Origin: Bacillota bacterium
GTDB lineage: Bacteria > Bacillota > Clostridia > Peptostreptococcales > Anaerovoracaceae
Assembly: GCA_017417045.1 (NCBI GenBank)
Contig: JAFPZZ010000011.1
Coordinates: 40,727-104,726 of the forward strand
DNA: 64,000 bases
Reading direction: 5' to 3'
Position 1 is the first letter of the stretch; each line of letters opens with the position of its first letter. A program made the position numbers and the translations under genes. The notes under the pieces are model-generated. The model was not told where the DNA came from. It did not search any database and was given only the letters and a program-made list of their open reading frames with translations. Positions 33,652 to 42,605 of the stretch are shown one piece after another.

Positions 33652-34844
33652 AAAAGAAACACCCACTCCCCATAACTTTTTTCATCGTGCTGATGCTGTA
33701 CCATTTCTCCATGGGCTTCGCTCATCCCGTCACGCCGACCCTCATAGTCGACCGCGGGCTCCCGAGCCAGTGGTACGGCTACGCCATGTCGGCCGTCTCG
33801 GTCGGAGGCTTCATGATAGCCCCATTCTGGGGCAAACTCTGCGGATACATCTCGACCAAGAAGATCGCTATGGTAGGCCTGATAGGCTATGCTGCAGGCC
33901 AGTTCATAATGATGAACGCCTTCAGCGGGGTGCAGCTGCTCGTAGGGCGCGTGGTGGCGGGGCTTCTCTCGGCCGCGTCTTCTATCGCCCTGCTTAACTA
34001 CATCATCAACATCGGCGACGAAAAAGAACGCCCGCGCTACCTGACGTTCTACGCGACGTCCGGGAGCGTCATGAACGCGATAGGCTATTTCGTGGGCGGC
34101 CTCCTCGGGATGAGGAGCATCGAGACCCCGTTTTACGTGCAGATAGCGATCTGCATATTCGACACGCTTATCGCCGTCAAGGTGCTCGAGGACGATACCG
34201 AATACAAACACAGGCCGGATCATCCTCTGAACGTACGCGAGGTCAACCCATTCAGCGCGTTCATGGACGCCAGGAAATACATGACTCCGCTGCTCGCCGT
34301 GTTCTTTACGGCGTTCATCCTTTACCACATAGGGCAGGCCACTTTCGAGACGGTCTTCAACTTCTACATCAAAGACCACTTCGGGCTCGGCTCCCAGTAC
34401 AACGGGACCATAAAGGCCGTGATCGCTGCCACCAGCCTGCTCGCGAACATGACCATAGCGATGTGGGCGGTCAAACATACCAACATACACAGGACGATAA
34501 CCGTCATCTATGCCCTGTCGGCCTGCGCAGTGGGCTTCTCCATGTTCTTCTACGAGAGCATGCTCCCCTTCTCCGCGATGTTCGTCCTCTATTCGATCCT
34601 CGGTATCATGGCTATCCCCATGGCTCAGAACATAACCGCGGAGCACGCGACGCCCGAGACCAGCAACAGCCTCATGGGCTTCTTCCAGGCGACGCGCTCC
34701 TTCGGCTCTATCATAGGATCCTTCGCCGAGGCCAGGCTGTACACTATCAACATACACTTCCCCTTCATATCCGCGACCATAATGATAGCCGCGGGCACGC
34801 TGCTGAGCGTCGGCTACTCGATGGCGCACAAAAAAGAAGAGTAA
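33648..34844 (+). CDS. MFS transporter, paralogue 5 of 5
   Basis: A 398-residue permease. The reading frame is open much further upstream through copy 4, but the start is the ATG at 33648: it begins MKKKHPLPITFFIVLMLYHF, aligns with the N-termini of copies 3 and 4 and overlaps the copy 4 stop. Shared blocks include DRGLPSQWYGYAMSAVSVGG, GLGSQYNGTIKAVIAATSL and AEHATPETSNSLMGFFQAT. It lies 69 bp before the ornithine-cyclodeaminase-family gene. Substrate unknown. Confidence 0.9.
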   Translation: MKKKHPLPITFFIVLMLYHFSMGFAHPVTPTLIVDRGLPSQWYGYAMSAVSVGGFMIAPFWGKLCGYISTKKIAMVGLIGYAAGQFIMMNAFSGVQLLVGRVVAGLLSAASSIALLNYIINIGDEKERPRYLTFYATSGSVMNAIGYFVGGLLGMRSIETPFYVQIAICIFDTLIAVKVLEDDTEYKHRPDHPLNVREVNPFSAFMDARKYMTPLLAVFFTAFILYHIGQATFETVFNFYIKDHFGLGSQYNGTIKAVIAATSLLANMTIAMWAVKHTNIHRTITVIYALSACAVGFSMFFYESMLPFSAMFVLYSILGIMAIPMAQNITAEHATPETSNSLMGFFQATRSFGSIIGSFAEARLYTINIHFPFISATIMIAAGTLLSVGYSMAHKKEE

Positions 34845-34913
34845 GATACGGAAAAGCGCAACAAATTTGGGAAACGGATATGCGAGACCGATAAAGCGAA
34901 AAAGGAGGCAAGC

Positions 34914-35858
34914 ATGGACATCAGATCTTTTGACAGCGAATACGTTGAAAAGAACCTCGACATGCCAGGGTGCGTCGAACTCATGGAGGATACCCTCCTG
35001 AAACTGCACCGCGGAGGCTTCGAACAATACCTCAGGACGGGCCAGCCCATGCCGGGCGGCAATATCATCGCCTTCATGCCGGCGTTTTGCTTCGACGGTT
35101 ATTTCGGAGCCAAGATCCTGAGCGTATTCCCGAAAAACAGCAGGGACGGCTTCCCCTCCCACCAGGGGCAGATCCTGATCTTCGACGGTGAGCACGGCGA
35201 GCTCAAGGCCCTAGTCGACGCCACATCCGTCACCAAGATACGCACCGGCGCCGTAAGCGGCGCGGCCTCTAAGTATCTCGCCAGAAAGGACTCGAAGATC
35301 CTGGCTCTGCTCGGGGCGGGAGAACAGGCTGAGAGCCATTTAAAGGCCATTTCAGGGCTTTTCGCGCTGGATGAAGTCAGAGTATGGAATCACAACAAAA
35401 GCAAGGCAGAGAGCTTCTGCGGGGCTCACAGGGCCATCGCGGGAGGCGCGGTCCTGAAAGCTGCGGACAGCGCCGAAGAAGCCGTGAGAGGCGCCGACAT
35501 CATATGCACCCTCACCCCATCCAAGGAGCCCGTCGTAAAGTACGAGTGGATCAAGCCAGGCGCTCACATCAACGCCGTGGGGGCCTGCACCAAGGACGCC
35601 CGCGAGCTAGACACCGAGACCGTGAGGCGCGCCAGATTCTTCTGCGACAGCGTGGAATCCGTTATGGCGGAAGCGGGAGATTATGTCATCCCGATGAACG
35701 AGGGCGCGTTCGGCAAAGAACACCTTGTCGGCACCCTCGGCCAGCTCTTCGCAGGCGAGATCGAAGGCCGGACCTCAGACGAGGACATAACCATATTTGA
35801 ATCGCTCGGCCTCGCTGCCGAGGACCTCGCCGCGGCGAAGTATCTGATGGATAAATAA
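34914..35858 (+). CDS. Ornithine cyclodeaminase/mu-crystallin-family enzyme
   Basis: NAD(P)-dependent enzyme of 314 residues. The N-terminal substrate domain has MPAFCFDGYFGAKILSVFP and the catalytic-region TSVTKIRTGAVSGAASKYLA. The Rossmann segment is ILALLGAGEQAESHLKAI near residue 125. Family members act on ornithine, alanine, lysine or ketimines, or form N-C bonds in siderophore precursors (SbnB). The exact reaction is not predictable. A strong AAAGGAGG site precedes the ATG. Its position between the MFS array and a PLP enzyme suggests that an amino acid or amine is processed. Confidence 0.88.
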   Translation: MDIRSFDSEYVEKNLDMPGCVELMEDTLLKLHRGGFEQYLRTGQPMPGGNIIAFMPAFCFDGYFGAKILSVFPKNSRDGFPSHQGQILIFDGEHGELKALVDATSVTKIRTGAVSGAASKYLARKDSKILALLGAGEQAESHLKAISGLFALDEVRVWNHNKSKAESFCGAHRAIAGGAVLKAADSAEEAVRGADIICTLTPSKEPVVKYEWIKPGAHINAVGACTKDARELDTETVRRARFFCDSVESVMAEAGDYVIPMNEGAFGKEHLVGTLGQLFAGEIEGRTSDEDITIFESLGLAAEDLAAAKYLMDK

Positions 35859-35940
35859 TAGATCCGGATAAGCAAAAGAGCGCATGGCGGCGTGAAACGG
35901 AAGCAGAGAGACTGCCTGCTGCCCGCCAAACGCCGATATC

Positions 35941-35964
35941 AAAGTCCCGGTACGCCGGGACTTT
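35941..35964 (+). other. Perfect hairpin between the cyclodeaminase-like and PLP genes
   Basis: Ten-bp perfect stem AAAGTCCCGG/CCGGGACTTT with a TACG loop. No T-run follows, so it is not a standard terminator on the plus strand. A role in mRNA processing or differential expression of the downstream gene is possible. Confidence 0.6.
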
Positions 35965-35983
35965 GAAGCACAAGGAGAAAAAG

Positions 35984-37162
35984 ATGAGCATACCTTCGAA
36001 TGTAAAGGAACTGTTCCCCGCGGCAAAGCGCTGCACATACTTCGACGTCGCCTACGACTGCGGCGGATGCCTTCTTGGACGCAGCTCCGCCCAGAGATTC
36101 TTCGACGACTGGGAGGTCTCGGCCGCCGAGAACGAGCGCGGAGGCCCGGGACGCGGAGTCTTCTTCAGAGAGCTTGACGAAGCGAGAGAGTATCTCAACG
36201 AGCTCGTCGGCGGCACGGGACCGCAGCAGATAGCCTTCGCCAGGAACACCAACGAGGGCATCAACGCCCTGCTGCAGGGCTTCGATTTCCGCGAGGGAGA
36301 CAATATCGTGACGGACGCGGGCGAGCACCAGTCCGTGATCATGCCCTGTCTCAACGCGGGCCGCGGCAAGGGCTTCGAGGTGCGCGTCCTGCCCGAAAGG
36401 GACGACAAAAAGATATTCGCGGAGGAGCTCATCGCCCTCGCCGACGAACATACGCGCATCATAGCCGTCAGTCACGTACAGTCCGCCACCGGCTGGTGCC
36501 TGGACCTGGCAAAGCTCGGTTCATGGTGCAGGGCCAACGGGGTCTTCCTGATAGTGGACGCCATACAGAGCCTGGGGATAAAGCCCTTCCATGCCGAGGA
36601 ATGGGGAGTCGACGCGGTCGCGGCCGGAAGCTATAAGGGGCTCTGCGGCTCCGAGAGCGCCGGATTCGTATACGCTGACAGCGAATTGCTTAAACACGTC
36701 AGCCCGGTCTACAGCGCCGCGGGTTTCGCCGTCTCATTAAAAAGAGGCCCTGAGTGGGCCGTGGAATACACCGATCCCGGCTCTGCCAGGAAGCTCGAGA
36801 ATTCCACCCTCGACAACCTCGGAGGCTATATACTCAACGACAGCGTGAAATGGCTACTCGGACTCGGTATCGAGAACATATGGGAGCACGTCAACGGGCT
36901 CTACCACTACCTGTACGACGGGCTGAAGGCTCTCGGCATGGACATACTGAGCTCTGAGGACGACGGCGAGCACGCGGGCTCGCTCCTGCTTAAAGGCGCA
37001 GGCGCGGGATACGATCTCGAGGAGCTCTTCGAATTTCTTCGCTCGAATAACATCGCCCTCACCTACGCTCACGGCCACATCCGCATCTCCATCGGTGTAT
37101 TCAACACTAAGGAAGACGCAGACGTGCTGCTTGCGGCGGTGAAGGAGTTCAAGACGCGCTGA
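35984..37162 (+). CDS. Class V PLP-dependent aminotransferase/desulfurase-family enzyme
   Basis: A 392-residue fold-type I PLP enzyme. FARNTNEGINALLQGF and DAGEHQSVIMPCL match the cysteine desulfurase/isopenicillin epimerase-like family. FLIVDAIQSLGIKPF carries the PLP-pyridine Asp and Gln, and the Schiff-base Lys lies in AAGSYKGLCGSES. There is no conserved active-site Cys loop of true desulfurases that I can identify, so the reaction (transamination, epimerisation or lyase) is open. ATG 35984 is chosen over an upstream TTG because AAGGAG precedes it. Its stop lies inside a terminator stem. Confidence 0.88.
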   Translation: MSIPSNVKELFPAAKRCTYFDVAYDCGGCLLGRSSAQRFFDDWEVSAAENERGGPGRGVFFRELDEAREYLNELVGGTGPQQIAFARNTNEGINALLQGFDFREGDNIVTDAGEHQSVIMPCLNAGRGKGFEVRVLPERDDKKIFAEELIALADEHTRIIAVSHVQSATGWCLDLAKLGSWCRANGVFLIVDAIQSLGIKPFHAEEWGVDAVAAGSYKGLCGSESAGFVYADSELLKHVSPVYSAAGFAVSLKRGPEWAVEYTDPGSARKLENSTLDNLGGYILNDSVKWLLGLGIENIWEHVNGLYHYLYDGLKALGMDILSSEDDGEHAGSLLLKGAGAGYDLEELFEFLRSNNIALTYAHGHIRISIGVFNTKEDADVLLAAVKEFKTR

Positions 37163-37183
37163 ATACTCAGCGCGCCTTTTTAT
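37155..37183 (+). terminator. Terminator of the transporter-PLP unit
   Basis: Stem CGCGCTGA/TCAGCGCG (37155-37174, ATAC loop) followed by CCTTTTTAT. It overlaps the stop codon of the PLP enzyme gene. Confidence 0.85.
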
Positions 37184-37214
37184 GAGAGGATGATAAAAGG
37201 TCTGTCGGTCTTAT

Positions 37215-38591
37215 TTAGCAGCTTTCTCGGCCTTCCTGGCTTCCCACAGCTTTCTCGGCTTTCCTGGCTTCCCACAGCTCTTCGGCCTTCGGCGCCCAGC
37301 AGGATGCGTAGGAATCGCACTTGGAGCACAGATGCTCCGCTGTCTCGGGAGACTGCAGGTCTGTGGACTTCGCTCCGGTCTTTTCTATGATCTCGCGAAG
37401 CTTTTCGGGATTCTCAAGCATCGGACAGGGCTGCAGCATGTTTTCGTTGAACGGCTGAGCGTCGTGATAGGCCATGAAAAGCGGTGAACGCAGGATATCC
37501 AACAGGCTCTTCTCCCTGATATTGGAGTCGGAATAGTGGATGAACACGCAGGGATCAGCGTCGCCGTTCGCGTTGATATGGAAGTAGTTCCTGCCTCCTG
37601 CGATGCAGCCTCCGACAAATTCGGCGTCGTTTTGGAAGTCCATCGCAAAGAGCGGTTTCCTGCTGCGATAATCCCTTATGCGGTGATAAACTGTCTCTCT
37701 CTGTTCGGGATCCGGCAGCAGCTCCGGGCTCGCGTCGTTTCCGACGGGCATATAGTGGAAATACCAGACGAAATACGCGCCCTTTTCTATCATCATATCC
37801 CAGTATTCCTCTGACGTTATGGAGTCATAGTTCATACTGGTGTAGCAGCACGAGAGGCCGTAGATGAGCTTGCGTTCATGCAGGATCTCCATCGCTTTCA
37901 GGACCTTCTCGTAAACTCCGGGGCCGCGGCGGCTGTCCGTGGCTTCGCCGAAGCCTTCCAGAGAGATAGCCGGGACGAAATTCTTTACCCGTAGCATCTC
38001 ATCGGCGAACTCTTCATCTATAAGTATTCCGTTCGTGAACGCGAGGAAGATGCAGTCGTCATGCTTTTCACAGATGCGGATCAGGTCCTTTTTCCGTACC
38101 ATCGGTTCTCCGCCCGTGTATATGTACATATAGACCCCGAGTTCCTTCCCTTGACGGATGATGTCGTCTATCTCCTCAAAGCTTAGGTTCAGCTTGTTGC
38201 CGTACTCTGCCGCCCAGCAGCCAATGCAGTGCAGATTGCATGCGCTGGTCGGATCGAGCAGAATGGCCCAGGGAATGTTGCAGTTGTATTTCTCGCGCAG
38301 TTTATTCTGAATAGGGCCGCTGGTAAGATTGGCGTTGATAAAGAAGTTGACCGCGACAGTTTTCATCACCTCCGGGTCTATATCGTTGATGATATGACGC
38401 ACATAGGGATAGAAGGCGTTCTCCGGATCTTCGATCGCCTGCCTGATCACCGCCCGCTGACCGGGATAAAGTCCGTTTGAGAACCTGTCGGCCCAATCGA
38501 TGAGCTTGACGAGGTTCGGCTCCGGATCCTTATAGATCTGATCGAATAACTTGGTCAGACCGAATTTGCTTAAGGTAGTTGTTACGCTCAT
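37215..38591 (-). CDS. Radical SAM protein with SPASM-like C-terminus
   Basis: The cluster motif CNLHCIGC (CX3CX2C) lies near residue 120 after a 110-residue helical N-terminal domain, followed by YIYTGGEPMVRKKDL and ISLEGFGEATDSRRG, typical of the SPASM/Twitch group. A C-terminal auxiliary-cluster region includes GGCIAGGRNYFHINANGDAD with DPCVFIHYS, and later LCSKCDSYASC. ATG 38591 is chosen because AAGGAGG lies 6 nt upstream. The last 15 residues have been changed by a 28-bp duplication. The TetR gene lies just upstream on the same strand. Substrate unknown. Confidence 0.85.
   Translation of the reverse strand: MSVTTTLSKFGLTKLFDQIYKDPEPNLVKLIDWADRFSNGLYPGQRAVIRQAIEDPENAFYPYVRHIINDIDPEVMKTVAVNFFINANLTSGPIQNKLREKYNCNIPWAILLDPTSACNLHCIGCWAAEYGNKLNLSFEEIDDIIRQGKELGVYMYIYTGGEPMVRKKDLIRICEKHDDCIFLAFTNGILIDEEFADEMLRVKNFVPAISLEGFGEATDSRRGPGVYEKVLKAMEILHERKLIYGLSCCYTSMNYDSITSEEYWDMMIEKGAYFVWYFHYMPVGNDASPELLPDPEQRETVYHRIRDYRSRKPLFAMDFQNDAEFVGGCIAGGRNYFHINANGDADPCVFIHYSDSNIREKSLLDILRSPLFMAYHDAQPFNENMLQPCPMLENPEKLREIIEKTGAKSTDLQSPETAEHLCSKCDSYASCWAPKAEELWEARKAEKAVGSQEGRESC
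37224..37279 (-). repeat. 28-bp tandem duplication in the 3' end of the radical SAM gene
   Basis: Two adjacent 28-bp units (37224-37251 and 37252-37279) differ by one base. Because 28 is not a multiple of three, the second copy shifts the frame. Removing one unit would give an ending like WEARKAEKAAK-stop, whereas the present gene ends AEKAVGSQEGRESC-stop. Confidence 0.9.
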
Positions 38592-38726
38592 GAAGAACCT
38601 CCTTGTTTTGCTGATGAAAGTATATATACTCCCGGTCTTCAAAGGTATGTCCAAAAAAGCCGGCCTCGTCCTAATTAGGACGGACCGGCGGGTTTGTACA
38701 TATCCTATGAAGTTTTCATCAGCCAT

Positions 38727-39266
38727 TCAGTGGAGCATCTTATCCACGAGCTCGTCGAAAATGGGGCCGTATTTGTCGACGCTTTCCTCTATATCGTATT
38801 CCATATCGTTCCAGAAAAACCTCAGGATGTAGCCTGCGACGGAATATTTGACGATATCCGCCACGATCTCCGTGCGTTCGGGATCTACGTTCCTCTCCTC
38901 CCCTATCTGATGGATATAGCTGCTGATGGAGTAGTCTGTCTTCGTAAAAATATACTGCTCCAGACGGTCGCGGGAAAGAGAGTTGTAGATGTGGTAGACC
39001 TTCTTCTTGTTTTCCCTGCAGGCATATAAGAGAGACTTCATCATGCTCTTCCAGTCTCCGTCCTGAACGGAGTTCTCATATTGCCCGAGCGCTCTCAAAA
39101 GGGCGTCGTCGAGAAGAGCATATATATCCTCATAGTGGTAATAAAAGGTATTGCGTCCTATATTGCATTCTTTGGTAAGCGCAGTTACGGTGATATCCTC
39201 AAGCGGCATGTGTTCCAGCATGTTCTCAAAGGTCTCGATTATGAGTTTTTGCGTATAATTTGCCAT
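38727..39266 (-). CDS. TetR-family transcriptional regulator
   Basis: N-terminal TetR DNA-binding domain: IETFENMLEHMPLEDITVTA, then KECNIGRNTFYYHYEDIYAL, the recognition helix being followed by the FYYHF-type motif. The C-terminal 130 residues are helical ligand-binding sequence without a recognised subgroup. ATG 39266 (MANYTQKL) is chosen over 39296 because GGGTGG precedes it and the protein then starts at the usual distance from the HTH. It precedes the radical SAM gene on the same strand by about 135 bp and probably controls it together with its own expression. Confidence 0.88.
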   Translation of the reverse strand: MANYTQKLIIETFENMLEHMPLEDITVTALTKECNIGRNTFYYHYEDIYALLDDALLRALGQYENSVQDGDWKSMMKSLLYACRENKKKVYHIYNSLSRDRLEQYIFTKTDYSISSYIHQIGEERNVDPERTEIVADIVKYSVAGYILRFFWNDMEYDIEESVDKYGPIFDELVDKMLH

Positions 39267-39420
39267 TATGCCACCCTTTTTTATTTTAAGGCACATCCTG
39301 TCATGATAAATGATGCACCATTTGGGAGCATAATAACAGGGTCAAAAGTTTCAGTTTGTTCTAAAATTCTATATTAAACCCCGATTTTGACGATAAATCC
39401 GGCGCCGCGCCTCATCCCTA

Positions 39421-40611
39421 TCAGCGTACGATCTCGCCGCCCTTGACGACGTGCTCGGGCACCTTGTACATCACGGAGATGTCGGCAGCGGGATCGCCGT
39501 CCACGACGACGAAGTCCGCGTACTTTCCGGCCTTGATGCTTCCGACCTTGTCCTCCTGGAAGATGATCTTGGCGGAGTCTATGGTCGCCTGCCTGAGGAT
39601 ATCCTCGTTGCTCATGCCGAGGGTCTCCTTTCTGAGGCGGAACTCCCTCATCGGGTCGCTGGTGAACTTCTCGAGGGAGACGTCGGTGCCCCAGCCGAGG
39701 AGTATGTTCTTGTGGTCGTTGTAAGCCCTGAGGAGGCTCTCCTTGATGGTCGGCATGATCTGATGCATGCGCTTGCCGTTGTAGGTCTCGGGCTCTTCGA
39801 GTATCTCGTCGATCGCGTACATCGTAAGGACGAGCGCGGTGTCCAGTCCGTTGTCGTCGATGTAGTTCAGTGTGTCGGCGCTGATCATGGAAGCGTGCTC
39901 TATGGTGTGTACTCCGGCCTTGACGCACATGTCGATAGCGGTCTTGCCGTGCGCGTGCACGGAGACATAGGAGGAGTTCCGCTTGGCGACCAGCACTGCC
40001 GCCTCGATCTCGTCGCTCTCGATGATGGGATAGCCGGGCTCGTTGGAGGGCATCATGAGAGATCCCGATCCGTAGAGCTTTATGAAATCGGCGCCCTGCG
40101 CGAAGTTCTTTCTGACCGCGTCCCTGAAGCCGTCGGAGCCGCAGGCGAAGATGTCGAGGGTGTCGAGAGTGGTCCAGTTGGAGCTGATGATGGGTCCGCT
40201 CGTCGTGATCCTGGGGCCCTTCACCTTGCCTGAATTGATGAAGTTCCTGACGTACATAGCCGGCCTGCAGTGGTTGTCGCCCACGTCCCTGACCGTGGTG
40301 TAGCCGCAGTCCAGGAACTTCTGGGCGTAGCGCAGGGTGTTGATTGCAAACTCCGGCTGCGGCTGCCCGTTGCCCTTCATGAGAGCGCCTATGTTCTCGT
40401 AGAAGAGATGGCAGTGCAGGTCGATGAGTCCGGGAAGAAGGGTCTTGCCGCCGAGGTCGAGGATCTCCGCTCCCTCATAGCCCTTGCCCGGATCCGTCCC
40501 GCAGGGAACGATACTGTCGATGAGGCCGCCCTTTACAAGGACGTCGCCTTTTTTGAGATCCGTGCCCTCCGTGAGGAAGGGTACGAAGCTGGCGTTTTTG
40601 AGTATAAGCAT
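39421..40611 (-). CDS. Metal-dependent amidohydrolase (imidazolonepropionase-like)
   Basis: A 396-residue amidohydrolase-superfamily protein with LIDLHCHLFYE (first HXH metal motif) near residue 65, ADFIKLYGSGSL (Lys in the carboxylated-Lys position), SVHAHGKTAID, HTIEHASMIS and LLGWGTDVS (final Asp), all at canonical spacing. This subgroup includes prolidase-like and imidazolonepropionase-like enzymes of unknown substrate. No signal peptide, so cytoplasmic. Monocistronic by spacing. Confidence 0.9.
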   Translation of the reverse strand: MLILKNASFVPFLTEGTDLKKGDVLVKGGLIDSIVPCGTDPGKGYEGAEILDLGGKTLLPGLIDLHCHLFYENIGALMKGNGQPQPEFAINTLRYAQKFLDCGYTTVRDVGDNHCRPAMYVRNFINSGKVKGPRITTSGPIISSNWTTLDTLDIFACGSDGFRDAVRKNFAQGADFIKLYGSGSLMMPSNEPGYPIIESDEIEAAVLVAKRNSSYVSVHAHGKTAIDMCVKAGVHTIEHASMISADTLNYIDDNGLDTALVLTMYAIDEILEEPETYNGKRMHQIMPTIKESLLRAYNDHKNILLGWGTDVSLEKFTSDPMREFRLRKETLGMSNEDILRQATIDSAKIIFQEDKVGSIKAGKYADFVVVDGDPAADISVMYKVPEHVVKGGEIVR

Positions 40612-40664
40612 GATCAGGCTCCTTTCGGTCTTTTATTCTGCTGATATAGTCAAACGGGATCTGT

Positions 40665-40979
40665 TTATCTCTTTTTCCTCTGGGCAGGGAGCTCGTCATA
40701 CATCGCTTCCAGCAATTCTCTGAGAAACTCCTTGTTCTCCAGATCATCCACCAGCAGCATTTCCTTCGCCCCTTCATAAGGCAGCTCCAGATTTGCCTCC
40801 GGCATCATTTCCAAGGCGGACTTTACAGGCTTCACGAGGAAGCGGTCGTCGTAGATGCCGCCGGCGATCCTGCCGCGGTAGTAGATGATGTATTCACCCA
40901 TCATAGCCCGGTAGGACACGTCTTCCGTTTCGGAAAGCTGCTCCAGGATAAAATCAAGGTATTCCTTACTCGACGCCAT
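40665..40979 (-). CDS. TfoX N-terminal domain protein
   Basis: A 104-residue protein made of the TfoX_N domain alone: YRAMMGEYIIYYRGRIAGGI, then DDRFLVKPVKSA and LPYEGAKEMLLVDDLENKEF. In Gammaproteobacteria the domain belongs to the competence regulator Sxy/TfoX. In Bacillota such single-domain proteins are common and of unknown role. It lies 10 bp after ung, so probably in the same transcript. Confidence 0.85.
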   Translation of the reverse strand: MASSKEYLDFILEQLSETEDVSYRAMMGEYIIYYRGRIAGGIYDDRFLVKPVKSALEMMPEANLELPYEGAKEMLLVDDLENKEFLRELLEAMYDELPAQRKKR

Positions 40980-40989
40980 AGCTGCTTCC

Positions 40990-41664
40990 TTACTCCTCCA
41001 CCCGCCAGTCTATGGGCTCCATTCCGTTCTTCGCGAGGAAGGCGTTGCACCTTGAGAACGGGCGCGAGCCGAAGAAGCCCCCGTGCGCCGAGAGCGGGCT
41101 CGGATGGGCGGATTCGATGATGAGATGCTTGGGATTGGTGATGAGGGCCTTCTTGCTCCTCGCGTTTGCTCCCCAGAGCATGAAGACCATGGGCTGCTCC
41201 CTATCGTTTAGAAGCTCTATGACGCGGTCCGTGAGCTGCTCCCAGCCCTTTCCCCTGTGAGAGTTGGCCTGATGGGCCCTGACCGTAAGCACCGTATTGA
41301 GAAGCAGGACTCCCTGCTCCGCCCAACGCATGAGATAGCCGCTGTTAGATGGCTCTATCCCAAGATCTGAGTAGAGCTCCTTGTAGATGTTCTGAAGCGA
41401 CGGCGGAAGCGGCACTCCTGGCCTAACGGAAAAGCACATGCCGTGAGCCTGCCCCGCCTCGTGGTAAGGATCCTGGCCGAGTATGACCACCCTCACCTTC
41501 GAATAAGGCGCCGCCTTGAGGGCGTTGAAGATATCGTACATGCCGGGATAGATGACCCTGCTGCCGTACTCGGCCTTCAGGAACTCCCTGAGCTTCAGAT
41601 AATATTCCTTTTTGAATTCTTCAGCCAGGAGCTCGTCCCAGTCGTTGCCGATGTTGACAGCCAT
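40990..41664 (-). CDS. ung: Uracil-DNA glycosylase
   Basis: Family 1 UDG that excises uracil from DNA. The 224-residue protein has the catalytic [17 protein letters not shown] near residue 60, [17 protein letters not shown] and the minor-groove loop [16 protein letters not shown]. The frame is open to 41892, but ATG 41664 is chosen because it overlaps the upstream hydrolase stop (TAATG), follows a GGAGG site, and gives the normal family length. Confidence 0.96.
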   Translation of the reverse strand: MAVNIGNDWDELLAEEFKKEYYLKLREFLKAEYGSRVIYPGMYDIFNALKAAPYSKVRVVILGQDPYHEAGQAHGMCFSVRPGVPLPPSLQNIYKELYSDLGIEPSNSGYLMRWAEQGVLLLNTVLTVRAHQANSHRGKGWEQLTDRVIELLNDREQPMVFMLWGANARSKKALITNPKHLIIESAHPSPLSAHGGFFGSRPFSRCNAFLAKNGMEPIDWRVEE

Positions 41665-42578
41665 TACGCCTCCAGCACAAAGTCCTTTATGAGCTCGTAC
41701 ACGGCTTCCTTGCCGTGCTCGTTGAGTATCTCGTGGCGCATGTTCTCGAACAGCGTCAGCGATACATCTCCGCAGCCCGCGGCCTGGAGCTTCTCGCAGA
41801 CCTCGGCGGGGCCCTTCCCATAGTTGCCTACTGGATCGTCCCAGCCGGAGACTATGAGTATCGGACGGTTCTTGGGCACGAGGGTGTACCACTTGTCGTC
41901 GCCTATGTACTGTATGGTGCTGAGAAGATCCTGATAGCCGGCTATGGTGAACGGGAAGCCGCAGTATGGATCGTCTATGTATTTATCAACTATGGCATCG
42001 TCCGTCGTGAGCCAGTCGAAGGGCGTCCTTGGATTGGTTATACGCTTGGCGTAGGTGCCGAAGGCCATTTTGTCGAGCAGATCGCTGTGGCCCTTGCTGC
42101 CCTTGGTAAGCCTGAGCGCCTTGCACAGGGTGATCCCTGCGCCTGCCGCGGAGTTTTTCCCGCAGGTGCCCATGATGATGAAATTGCCGGAGTTCTTGCC
42201 GTGCTTGGCCATCCATCCCCTGAGTATGAAGGATCCCATGCTGTGCCCCAGCACGGACACCTTGCAGTCTGGATACATGTCCTTGAGGATGTGATGGAGC
42301 TTCTCCTCGTCTTCGCGGAGGAACTTCCAGCCCTTCTTCTCCCCGAAGTAGCCGAGGTCTCCGGGCTTTGCCGTGCGACCGTGGCCGAGGTGGTCGTCTC
42401 CCGCGACGACTATTCCGAAGCCGTTCAAGTATCTTGCGAAGTCGTCATAGCGAAGGATGTGCTCAGACATCCCGTGTATGATCTGCAGCACCGCGACAGG
42501 CTTGGTCTCCGGTTCCCAGAGGGTCCATACGATGTTGTTGACTCCGTCCGTGCTCTGGAATTCATGATCTGTTCTCAT
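41664..42578 (-). CDS. Alpha/beta hydrolase (monoacylglycerol lipase-like)
   Basis: A 304-residue serine hydrolase of the lysophospholipase/Hydrolase_4 group. [19 protein letters not shown] is the family oxyanion-hole segment, [13 protein letters not shown] the nucleophile elbow (Ser near residue 114), [11 protein letters not shown] the Asp region and [10 protein letters not shown] the catalytic His. It likely acts on monoacylglycerols or lysolipids. Its stop overlaps the ung start by one base, so the two are coupled. Confidence 0.9.
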   Translation of the reverse strand: MRTDHEFQSTDGVNNIVWTLWEPETKPVAVLQIIHGMSEHILRYDDFARYLNGFGIVVAGDDHLGHGRTAKPGDLGYFGEKKGWKFLREDEEKLHHILKDMYPDCKVSVLGHSMGSFILRGWMAKHGKNSGNFIIMGTCGKNSAAGAGITLCKALRLTKGSKGHSDLLDKMAFGTYAKRITNPRTPFDWLTTDDAIVDKYIDDPYCGFPFTIAGYQDLLSTIQYIGDDKWYTLVPKNRPILIVSGWDDPVGNYGKGPAEVCEKLQAAGCGDVSLTLFENMRHEILNEHGKEAVYELIKDFVLEA

Positions 42579-42605
42579 AACTGCGCCTCCGATAGCAAAA
42601 GACTG

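Noticed and set aside
41665..41892. N-terminal extension of ung
   Set aside because: It is an out-of-phase reading of the preceding hydrolase gene; the family start and the TAATG overlap support 41664.
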